A stretch of DNA of 64,000 nt from assembly GCF_025421715.1 (NCBI RefSeq), contig NZ_JAOEFC010000003.1:434001-498000 (forward strand). The letters run 5' to 3'. Position numbers and translations under genes: made by a program. Shown here in pieces: positions 53,399 through 60,254 of the stretch (its first letter is position 1; every line of letters starts with the position of its first letter). The notes under the pieces were generated by a model. The model worked only from the letters and a program-made list of their open reading frames with translations, was not told the origin of the DNA and did no database searches. The stretch comes from Microbacterium festucae (GTDB lineage: Bacteria; Actinomycetota; Actinomycetes; Actinomycetales; Microbacteriaceae).

Positions 53399-55874
53399 GC
53401 TCACAGCCACCAAAGTGCGAGACGCCCGGAACCTTGATGACTCGCGATTCCTGTCTCTGTACACAGCGCTCATACGCATAGACGCCATGACCGATGATGA
53501 CCTTGTGGACGTGCTGCGGTTCGCGGTCCTCTTTCTTCGGTCCGATGATGCGCTTCTTCAGCGTTTGGGTTACCGGGTACTTCTGCAGTACGCCCAAGTG
53601 ACGGGGGATTACGAGCCAATCCATGACATCGCACGCGTGAAGGATTTGATGCCGGTGGTGGTGGCAGCGGAGAGGCTTCAGAGCACTCTGTCCAGCACCG
53701 ACTCATTCCACGATCTCCTTCACGTGGCTCACCGAACGAACTTCCGCGTCGCTGGTGCGGGCGATGACGAGACGTACCGAACTCGGGGCCAGATGGAGCT
53801 CCGACAGTTCAACAGTCGAGCGCAGCGCGCCGTCGTCGTGGCTCCCACTTCTTACGGCAAGTCCGAAATGTTGATCGACCGGGTGGCCGCCTCGTTGGGA
53901 GAGCGGATTTGCGTGATAGTGCCGACCCGTGCGCTAATTGCGCAGACACGCGCAAATCTGATGTCCGATTCTCGGGTGTATGACTCCCGGGTGAGAATCC
54001 TCACGCACCCGGATTCCTACGCCGGTGATGCCTCGTTCGTCGCGGTTATGACTCAAGAACGCCTCCAGCGGCTGTTCGTCGAGCAGAGTGATCTCGCGCT
54101 GGATGCTCTCCTGATCGACGAAGCCCACTCCGTGCTCCAGGCCGACGGAAGGGCGATTGATCTCGCCCAAGTGACGCTAGTCGCCCAGCACCGAAATCCA
54201 GGACTGCGGATCGCGTACTACACGCCCTTTGTTGCTGATCCAACGCTGTTGCGTCTAGTCGGAGATGAGCTCGAACTACCTACCAAGGTGACTAACGAGC
54301 ATGTGAAGGCCGAGAAGTACCTGTGGGCGCGCGTGGGCGAGACTGCCCTGCTCTACGACCAGTTCCTCAATCGATTCATCGAAACGCGGCGCGAAATTCC
54401 GGCTGACCCGATCGACGCGATCTTCGTGCTGGCCGGCCGTCGGACACTTCTCTACGTCAACAAGCCGAGCCAAGCTCAAAAGCTCGCCGCCGAGATCGCC
54501 GCGCGGTTGCCGGAGCTTGACCTGTCGGAGCAAGCGCAGAGAGCGATTGCTGCGATCGGAGACCTCATTGACCCTGCCTACAGCCTGATCGACGCCATTA
54601 AGAAGGGCGTATTTTACCACCACGGACGGGTGCCAGACATCCTGCGCCACTACATCGAGCGTCTCTTTCGAGAGGACGCGTCCGTCGATCCCCGCTACAT
54701 GGTATGCACCTCGACGCTCCTCGAAGGCGTGAATACTCCCGCTGATCGATTGATCATGCTCAGTCATAAGCGCGGCCGCAATACCCTCTCCCGCTCAGCC
54801 TTCCGCAATCTCGCTGGCAGAGTCGGCAGATTCAGTGAGGTGTTTGACCCTCGGCGAGAGACTCTCGACCTCCTTCAACCAGAGATAGCCCTCCTTCCGA
54901 ACGCGGCATACTCAGATAGTCGCTGGAACGTGGAGAACTACCTTCCCCAGGTCGCCGATCTTCAGAAGGCCGTGGTCGACAAGGCCGACAACCCGCTCCT
55001 AGCGGCAGCTGAAGACTCCCTCGCACGCGCTGAGGCGCTCGAATACCTCGAAAACATCGAGCCCGGCATAACCCAGATGCTCGCTCCGCGAAGTGCTCAG
55101 ACCGAGGTCGGAAGATTGTGCTTTGTCCACGGCGTGCGGGACTTCGACATCTTCGACAACGAGCACACGATTCAGTCGCTTGTCGATGAGTACCGCTCGC
55201 GACAGGTGGTGCTCAGTGATATGGCCGCGGTGGTCGACGCAGTGACGGACCTATTCATCGAACGGATCGACCCTGAGTCGAGGACGAAGGCGAACCTGCG
55301 GCGTTTGGCCGACAACGAAAGCGCTCGGGCATTCTATTCCGCGTTCCTGTCCTGGCGTACACAGAACGCCCCGTACAAGGTCCTGATTTCTCGATTCATG
55401 GGCTGGTGGGAGCAGAATGACGAAGAGTACGTCTACGTCGGTACCTCCTGGGGCGAAGAGCGGCTCGGCGGGCCGCTGCCGCTCTACGTTCGCATGCGTG
55501 AGAAGAGCCACACTGAACGCCTGAACCTTGCGGTAGCGAAGGTAAAGGAGGAGCACGACTTCGTTGACTTCAACCTGATGCGGTACGTGGACATCTTGAG
55601 CGCGCTGGATCTGCTTAGCGAGCGCCTCCATTTGAACGTGAAGTACGGCACCACCGACCCCTACCTCATCGCGTTGCTTCGAACCGGATTTTCGCCTGAG
55701 TTGGCTCGATTAATCGAGGCCGACTACCGGGACCACGTAGCTGTAGACCTGATAGCGGACCTCGTGGTCGTGGCCGACAGCCTCGCGACCTCAATGGAGC
55801 GCGATGGCGCTAACGACGTGCTCATCTATGAGGCTCGTACTCTCGCTGGCGGCCCGGGGCAAGCATCTGAGTAG
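53382..55874 (+). CDS. hamB: Hachiman helicase HamB
   Basis: An 830-aa SF2 helicase of the Ski2/HamB type. It has a helical N-terminal region (~1-145), Walker A APTSYGKSE (154-162, Lys160), the DEAH box in LLIDEAHSV (246-249), motif V-like TSTLLEGVNTP, motif VI RNLAGRVGR, and a long C-terminal domain (~550-830) with a Trp-rich segment. Partnership with hamA is shown by a 17-bp overlap on one transcript. Base composition is less GC-rich than the flanking chromosome by eye. A hairpin terminator follows (55944-55972). Confidence 0.9.
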   Translation: MPRQVELTATKVRDARNLDDSRFLSLYTALIRIDAMTDDDLVDVLRFAVLFLRSDDALLQRLGYRVLLQYAQVTGDYEPIHDIARVKDLMPVVVAAERLQSTLSSTDSFHDLLHVAHRTNFRVAGAGDDETYRTRGQMELRQFNSRAQRAVVVAPTSYGKSEMLIDRVAASLGERICVIVPTRALIAQTRANLMSDSRVYDSRVRILTHPDSYAGDASFVAVMTQERLQRLFVEQSDLALDALLIDEAHSVLQADGRAIDLAQVTLVAQHRNPGLRIAYYTPFVADPTLLRLVGDELELPTKVTNEHVKAEKYLWARVGETALLYDQFLNRFIETRREIPADPIDAIFVLAGRRTLLYVNKPSQAQKLAAEIAARLPELDLSEQAQRAIAAIGDLIDPAYSLIDAIKKGVFYHHGRVPDILRHYIERLFREDASVDPRYMVCTSTLLEGVNTPADRLIMLSHKRGRNTLSRSAFRNLAGRVGRFSEVFDPRRETLDLLQPEIALLPNAAYSDSRWNVENYLPQVADLQKAVVDKADNPLLAAAEDSLARAEALEYLENIEPGITQMLAPRSAQTEVGRLCFVHGVRDFDIFDNEHTIQSLVDEYRSRQVVLSDMAAVVDAVTDLFIERIDPESRTKANLRRLADNESARAFYSAFLSWRTQNAPYKVLISRFMGWWEQNDEEYVYVGTSWGEERLGGPLPLYVRMREKSHTERLNLAVAKVKEEHDFVDFNLMRYVDILSALDLLSERLHLNVKYGTTDPYLIALLRTGFSPELARLIEADYRDHVAVDLIADLVVVADSLATSMERDGANDVLIYEARTLAGGPGQASE

Positions 55875-55943
55875 TGCTGGCGACTGCGCGCTGAGGGATC
55901 GTTGGTGGCCCTTGCTCGCGCGATTCTTGCCCAGCAGAGAGGG

Positions 55944-55972
55944 TCGGAGGGGAGGCAATGCCTCCCCTCCGA
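55944..55972. terminator. Bidirectional terminator after hamB
   Basis: Perfect 13-bp stem (55944-55956 with 55960-55972) with a 3-nt loop, between convergent hamB and the 214-aa gene. Confidence 0.88.
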
Positions 55973-55978
55973 CTAGAA

Positions 55979-56623
55979 TCAGGCGGCGATCTCCCACTCG
56001 GTCCGGTAGTCGGCCGATGCTGTGCGCAAGAAGGCGATCCGTTTGGGCGTTAGGGCCTGCACCGGGTCGACGAGCATGAGCTTGCCCGCCTTGACCATTG
56101 CGATGGCGGGGATCGCTGAGGCGTTCATCTGACGGGCGGCCATGGCGACCGCCGTTTCCATCACCGCAATCTCAGCCTCGAGGAGAGCATCGCTCGGGAA
56201 GTGCATGTAGGTGATGAGGTGACGTCCGTCGACGAGGACGAGCTCGACGTGCATGCGGATGCTGACTATTTCGTACTCGTCTGCGTCCTTCACGACGGTG
56301 CTTCGCTGGTGCCGGACTCCCTCGCGGGCAGGGTAGCGATCCAGAATCGCCTTCATGCCACGCGCAGCCTGGTCATAGCTCGCGCGCATCCGGACAGAGG
56401 CGTTGTGCACGGCATCGTCGAGCGCGCTTCCCCGAGAACCGCGCGCGACATAAGCGAGCAGGGCGGTGATGAACTTCTCATACACATGCGCGAAGATGCG
56501 CCCGTCCGCGGGGGCTTCCACCTGCTGGCGGTCTTGGGCGACGCGGGTGGGGCGACCGGCAGACTTCGCGCGAACGAAGACTCGGAGATGGTTGAACGAC
56601 GGAATGTGATCTGCAGAAGGCAT
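55979..56623 (-). CDS. Hypothetical protein next to Hachiman (214 aa)
   Basis: A 214-aa protein with no membrane segment or motif I recognise. The N-terminal 60 residues are basic, the middle has a long helical stretch (IFAHVYEKFITALLAYVARG, then VRMRASYDQAARGMKAIL), and the C-terminal third forms beta-rich VELVLVDGRHLITYMHFPSD followed by Ala/Met-rich helices. The strong AGGGGG ribosome site supports it as a real gene. It is separated from hamB by a shared terminator, so it is not part of that operon. Defence, regulation or maintenance functions are all possible. Confidence 0.6.
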   Translation of the reverse strand: MPSADHIPSFNHLRVFVRAKSAGRPTRVAQDRQQVEAPADGRIFAHVYEKFITALLAYVARGSRGSALDDAVHNASVRMRASYDQAARGMKAILDRYPAREGVRHQRSTVVKDADEYEIVSIRMHVELVLVDGRHLITYMHFPSDALLEAEIAVMETAVAMAARQMNASAIPAIAMVKAGKLMLVDPVQALTPKRIAFLRTASADYRTEWEIAA

Positions 56624-56691
56624 AGAGCCCCCTTCTCGCCCAGGACTGGGACGATGCGCAGAGACGGATCGCTGGCGAAAGGTGAGGGAAC

Positions 56692-56720
56692 GAAGGGGCT
56701 GACGCTTTGTCAGCCCCTTC
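56692..56720 (-). terminator. Terminator of the 43-aa gene
   Basis: Perfect 12-bp stem GAAGGGGCTGAC/GTCAGCCCCTTC with a 5-nt loop, six bases past the stop of the 43-aa gene on the minus strand. Confidence 0.85.
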
Positions 56721-56725
56721 TGCTG

Positions 56726-56857
56726 TTATCCCTTGCCGAGGGTCGAGCCGGCCTGCGACTTGGCCGACTTGCTCGACGAGTCTGACGCGAGCGTCTTTCC
56801 TGCCTTGCTCAGCGTGGCCTTCGAGGGCTTGGACGACCGCGACGATGCCTTCGCCAT
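56726..56857 (-). CDS. 43-residue Ser/Lys-rich peptide
   Basis: A very short gene: ATG with a GAGAGG ribosome site nine bases upstream, 43 codons, TAA stop and a perfect terminator six bases later. The product is about 60% Ser, Lys and Ala (MAKASSRSSKPSKATLSKAG, then a second Ser/Lys cluster), basic and probably disordered. It resembles nucleic-acid-binding or small regulatory peptides only in composition. Its upstream region contains two hairpins and a repeat (see 56923-57024). Confidence 0.65.
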   Translation of the reverse strand: MAKASSRSSKPSKATLSKAGKTLASDSSSKSAKSQAGSTLGKG

Positions 56858-57414
56858 GGTGATTCCTCTCTGACTTGAGTGGAGCAGGTCACCCGGTCAA
56901 GACCACCCGGCCTCGAACGCGTAGAGGCTACTGAGCCTCTAGAGTTGAGAAGTCCTCCACAGACACCTCAGCCCCGATCTGCTATGCACGAGAAGTCCTT
57001 CTCGGCGTGAGCCGATCGGGGCTGCATCGTACGTAGCCAAATTCTAGTGCGCACCCCTGACACCGCCCCTGGGTGCAGCGCGCCTATGGGGAGATATTGC
57101 ACCAGCCTTGAGGTTTCCCCGGTCGCCTATGACCGTTGGGGCGGCAGAAGGTGCCTCCAAGCTCCACCGGCGGCACGTTTTTTGAGGCCGGGCCCCCGAG
57201 TTATCCACATTGCAGGCTCTAGCCCTCAGTTCGACCGAAAGCCGGAGGCCGTGCCCTGGACATGAGCGGGACCAGCCCCTCAAAGTCAACCCCGACTCGA
57301 AACCACCTCGAACACACGCGCCACATCGTGAAATCGAGTGCCCGTAAAGGGATGGTTCGTAGGGCGTTGTCAGCGCGTATTGAAAAACGCCGAATGGCCC
57401 AATGATGGGGATCA
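56858..57414. other. Structured gene-free region upstream of the 43-aa gene
   Basis: About 550 bp without a supportable gene. It contains a 7-bp hairpin (56923-56940, AGAGGCT/AGCCTCT), a larger inverted repeat (56969-57024) enclosing a smaller hairpin, and a 10-bp direct repeat GAGAAGTCCT at 56947 and 56990. The structures precede the 43-aa gene on the minus strand, so they may form its mRNA leader. Confidence 0.5.
56969..57024 (-). promoter_or_regulatory. Large nested stem-loop
   Basis: CAGCCCCGATC (56969-56979) pairs with GATCGGGGCTG (57014-57024), and CGAGAAG/CTTCTCG pair inside. As RNA from the minus strand it would fold into an 11-bp outer stem with an inner hairpin, a plausible leader or small-RNA element. 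Confidence 0.45.
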
Positions 57415-57981
57415 TTGCAGCACGCCAGACTGGACGACGTGCTATCACACATCGGTAGGGCGAAAGCGCCCGAAATCCTGTCCTGGGATTGGTGGATGGA
57501 CGGCGTTATTCCGACTGTTGGTGCGGTAGGCGCACTCGTCGTAGCCGTCGTCGCGCTTCTCATCTCAATTGGGGTTGCACGGCGAGAACGAGAGGAACGC
57601 GCCCGGAGCCAACGTGCTTCCTTCGCAGAGTCCGTATATCGCTTCCTAGACGGACTCTCCGTCGCGCCGCCCCTCGACATCCCCACGCTGGTCACACAGA
57701 TCAAGCGGCCGCTCGACCAGATTCGCGACGAGGCCGCTGCTGGCTCTGACGGAGCAGCGGGCGTCGCGCGATGGGTCTTGAGCCAAACTAACGAGTGCGG
57801 AAAGCTCATTCTCTCGCCAGTCCCGGGGACATCGGAGAAGCGGAAGGCCCACGTTGTACAGGGGTGGTCAGTCTTCCAGGGAGCAATGCGGCGCCGGATT
57901 CGAGACTGGGTAGCAACAGGCGTGCTGAAGCCCTACCCGATCTTCAAACCGAACACGCCGATTCCCACCGCTCTCGACTGA
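57415..57981 (+). CDS. Single-pass membrane protein of unknown function (188 aa)
   Basis: A 188-aa protein with one membrane helix (residues ~32-54, IPTVGAVGALVVAVVALLISI) after a short N-terminus containing a WDWWMDG motif, then an Arg/Glu-rich coiled region and a soluble C-terminal domain of about 120 residues. The family is unknown. It starts with TTG at 57415 after a GATGGGG site; a start at the internal ATG (MDGVIP) would also keep the helix. A second open frame on the opposite strand is less convincing. Confidence 0.55.
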   Translation: MQHARLDDVLSHIGRAKAPEILSWDWWMDGVIPTVGAVGALVVAVVALLISIGVARREREERARSQRASFAESVYRFLDGLSVAPPLDIPTLVTQIKRPLDQIRDEAAAGSDGAAGVARWVLSQTNECGKLILSPVPGTSEKRKAHVVQGWSVFQGAMRRRIRDWVATGVLKPYPIFKPNTPIPTALD

Positions 57982-58132
57982 CGCGAATACCCGCGGGGAC
58001 GGACCGACAGGATTTTCTCGGCGGCTGTCGGAGGCGCACGTGCGGACCCGCGCTACTGGAGTGGTGGCGTAACGGTACTGCGTTTCGGTCGGTGAGTGCG
58101 CATGGATCTCGCGCCGTCGCGTGCGACAGCTC

Positions 58133-58312
58133 TCAGACCTCGACGCCGAACGCGCGGAGCAGGCCGGCGCGCGGAATCATGCGGCGCGGGCCGAGCTGGA
58201 TCGTCGGAATCGTTCCGCTGTCGATGCCGAGCTTGATCGTCCGGTAGTCGACGCCGACGAGCTTCGCGGCGTCCTTCATGGTCAGAGCCAGGCTCTCAGC
58301 TGATCGGTTCAT
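58133..58312 (-). CDS. Excisionase-like helix-turn-helix protein
   Basis: A 59-aa protein (ATG at 58312, GAGAGG site eight bases upstream; a longer 70-aa frame is possible) with a MerR/Xis-type HTH: LTMKDAAKLVGVDYRTIKLGIDSGTIPTIQLG and a basic wing. Small proteins of this type act as recombination directionality factors beside integrases. Its place about 1 kb from attR, away from the integrase, suits control of excision or of element genes. Confidence 0.75.
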   Translation of the reverse strand: MNRSAESLALTMKDAAKLVGVDYRTIKLGIDSGTIPTIQLGPRRMIPRAGLLRAFGVEV

Positions 58313-58432
58313 CGTTCCATTCCTCTCGTGAGCCATCATTGACATTCACCTTTCGCCGCAAGCTACCACAGACGTGAGCCAAGATCGACACTCTTCTTCG
58401 CGGAATAGGTGAAGCCATGGAATAGTGGCGGC

Positions 58433-59050
58433 ATGGCACACGTCGAGGCGTACGACATCAGCGAAGACCGCATCCAGCTCGGCAGCGGCGTGAGCGTGCC
58501 GAGCGCCTGGCATGTGCGCGTGGCAGGGGAGCAGGATGTGCCCGGGACGATCACGGTGCGCGTGGAGTGGGATGCCACGCTTGGCCGCACGGCGATCGCG
58601 TTCGCCGGCGTCGAGCGCGCCGAAGGCGGCATCGACATCACCAGCCAGATCCTGCGCGAAGTGCGTACTCACTGGATCTTGGCGAGCTCCGCGCTCGACG
58701 TCGTCACCGTCGACGAGGGGGCGGGGCGGACCACCGGTGCCCGGGAGTTTCTCGGCGAACAGCTCGCGCGCAAAGAACGCACGACAGAAGACGCGGTCGA
58801 CGACGCGGTCGCGGTCTATCGCGTAGCGAGCGCCCTCAGCTTCCCGCCTCTCAAGCTCGTCTCCGACACGCTCCAGATCAGCCAGAGCACCGCGACCCGA
58901 CTCATGAGCCGCGCGCGTGAGCTCGGCATCGCGCCGGAGATTCGGATGCAAGAGCCCCGACGGGCGCCGGCGATCGACCCTTACGGCCACGACCCGAGCC
59001 GCGCTTATCCCGCTCCGACGAGCCCCACCGGTCCCTCAGTCGAGATCTGA
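58433..59050 (+). CDS. Hypothetical element-end protein with C-terminal HTH (205 aa)
   Basis: A 205-aa soluble protein. The N-terminal two thirds are beta-rich (HVEAYDISEDRIQLG, then WHVRVAGEQDVPGTITVRVEWDATLGRTAIAFAGVE) followed by a helical segment. Residues ~140-165 look like an HTH (LKLVSDTLQISQSTATRLMSRARELGI). A disordered Pro-rich tail ends it. No family is recognised. It is the last gene before attR and could regulate the element or maintain it. The ATG at 58433 was chosen over the upstream GTG at 58409. Confidence 0.55.
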   Translation: MAHVEAYDISEDRIQLGSGVSVPSAWHVRVAGEQDVPGTITVRVEWDATLGRTAIAFAGVERAEGGIDITSQILREVRTHWILASSALDVVTVDEGAGRTTGAREFLGEQLARKERTTEDAVDDAVAVYRVASALSFPPLKLVSDTLQISQSTATRLMSRARELGIAPEIRMQEPRRAPAIDPYGHDPSRAYPAPTSPTGPSVEI

Positions 59051-59057
59051 GTCATCT

Positions 59058-59072
59058 TGAGCATATTGCTCA
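59058..59072. promoter_or_regulatory. Palindrome near attR
   Basis: TGAGCA-TAT-TGCTCA, a perfect 6-bp inverted repeat. A related TTGAG ... CTCAA pair occurs about 30 bp further on. These may be binding sites for the excisionase-like protein or the integrase. Confidence 0.4.
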
Positions 59073-59193
59073 GTTGCAAAGCCCGCAGAGCGGCTTGAGT
59101 TAGCAACCTGCTCAAATTGGCTTTGTCGGAATTTGACCCTGCCGGCAGCCTATTGCGGTGGGTCTCAAGGTGCCTGATCAGAGGCTCTATTTG

Positions 59194-59205
59194 TGGCCGC
59201 CTTTT
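59194..59205 (+). repeat. Candidate arm-type integrase site (attR side)
   Basis: TGGCCGCCTTTT resembles the two TGGCCGCTTTCT-type repeats near attL, 134 bp from attR. Confidence 0.35.
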
Positions 59206-59327
59206 GCCCGCAATCTGTTTGCACCTGGCTGTTTTCGGACGTTCCTGGATGTCGTCAAGCTTGTCAACTCCCGCGTAATTCCGCTGTTTTCTCCGCTAAA
59301 TGTCGAAATGCAAAGTGCTCAAAACGT

Positions 59328-59348
59328 GTTCGAATCCCTCCAGGGGCA
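59328..59348 (+). repeat. attR: 21-bp tRNA 3'-end direct repeat
   Basis: Exact copy of the tRNA-Arg 3' segment at 39866-39886. Only the T-arm and acceptor strand are present, so it is not a tRNA gene but the right attachment site of the element. Confidence 0.92.
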
Positions 59349-59377
59349 GTCTCTCCCGAACCACGCCGGCGCCCGTG

Positions 59378-59663
59378 TCAGTCCTCCGGGTCGCCCACCC
59401 GACCTCGGTACGGCAACCGTCCAAGCGTCGCCACGTCCATGGGCCTCGTTGCTTCGCCCATCAGGTAGAGGCCGCCGTCGACCGCGAAGGACAGGGGGGC
59501 GTCGGCGAACTCGAGGTCGGCGGGCAGCGGCTCCTTGTCGGTCGAGCTGAAGAACGACCGGCCGAACTCATCCCGGTCCATCGACAGGTCCCCCGAGGTC
59601 ATCGGGCTGAGGATGCACCGATGCGCGCCGTCCTCGGCCCAGTAGGCGCGGTCGGAGAGCGGC
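59378..59663 (-). pseudogene. C-terminal fragment of an unidentified gene
   Basis: About 95 codons on the minus strand (from about AYWAEDGAHRCILSP to the stop) have the look of a real protein end: balanced composition and alternating beta/loop segments. There is no start or ribosome site; upstream the frame enters sequence antisense to the permease fragment, where it changes character. I infer a deletion that joined the tail of one gene to the middle of another. The family is not recognised. Confidence 0.45.
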
Positions 59664-60176
59664 ATGTTCTTCGTCGCGGGCATGTTCATCCCGGCGCAGA
59701 TCATCGTGGTGCCCGCGATCTTCGTGCTCAAGGCCGTCGGCCTGATGGGCACGGTGCCCGGGCTGATCCTGTTCATGTCGGCCTCGATGATCCCGTTCAC
59801 GCTGTTCATGTTCAGCGGCTACATCCGGATGCTGCCGCGAACGCTCGACGAAGCGGCCGCCATCGATGGGGCGGGCCGTCTGCGCGTGATCTGGACGATC
59901 ATCTTCCCGCTGATGAAGCCGATCGTCGCGACCGCCTTCATCCTGAACGCGCTGAGTGCGTGGAATGACTTCGTGAGCCTGCAGCTGATCCTCGGACCGG
60001 GTTCGTCGGCGAAGACGATCACGACGGGCGTGTACGCCGCGGTGTCGTCGTACTCGACGAACTACGAGATCGTCTTCCCCACACTGCTGCTCGCGGTGTT
60101 GCCGATTCTCGTGATCTTCATCCTCACCCAGCGGTTCATCATGGGCGGACTGGCGGCCGGCGCGGTCAAGGGCTGA
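59664..60176 (+). pseudogene. Truncated sugar ABC transporter permease (MalG/CUT1 type)
   Basis: 170 residues containing the second half of a carbohydrate ABC permease: helices, then the EAA loop (TLDEAAAIDGAGRLRVIWTIIFPLMKPI) that contacts the ATPase, and the C-terminal GLAAGAVKG. A full permease is about 280-300 aa; the N-terminal 110 or so residues are missing, and upstream the frame is closed by a stop within 30 bp. No binding protein, partner permease or ATPase is adjacent. It appears to be a remnant, possibly still translated from the ATG at 59664. Confidence 0.7.
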
Positions 60177-60254
60177 TCGGCCTCCCCACCGCGGCGGAGT
60201 GATCTCCGACCGTGGAGGGAGGTCTCGGCTTCGCCATCCGGGTTGGCTGGGTGC

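Larger units (their letters stand above)
39866..59348. mobile_element. Integrative mobilizable element with defence cargo
   Basis: About 19.5 kb bounded by the 21-bp tRNA-Arg repeats. It has a tyrosine integrase beside attL, an excisionase-like HTH gene close to attR, and a MobF relaxase-helicase, but no VirB/TraG/TraB-type transfer genes, so it probably depends on another conjugative element for transfer. Cargo: Mrr restriction, a type I restriction-modification set, a Hachiman pair, and unrecognised genes. Sequence between the repeats looks less GC-biased by eye (notably 52.6-58.4 kb), consistent with acquisition. Confidence 0.9.

Noticed and set aside
57044..57448. 134-aa minus-strand frame opposite the start of the 188-aa gene
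   Set aside because: No ribosome site, Cys/Arg-rich random composition, overlaps a region with inverted repeats.
57219..57809. 196-aa minus-strand frame
   Set aside because: Antisense to the one-TM protein, which has the clearer helix and domain pattern.
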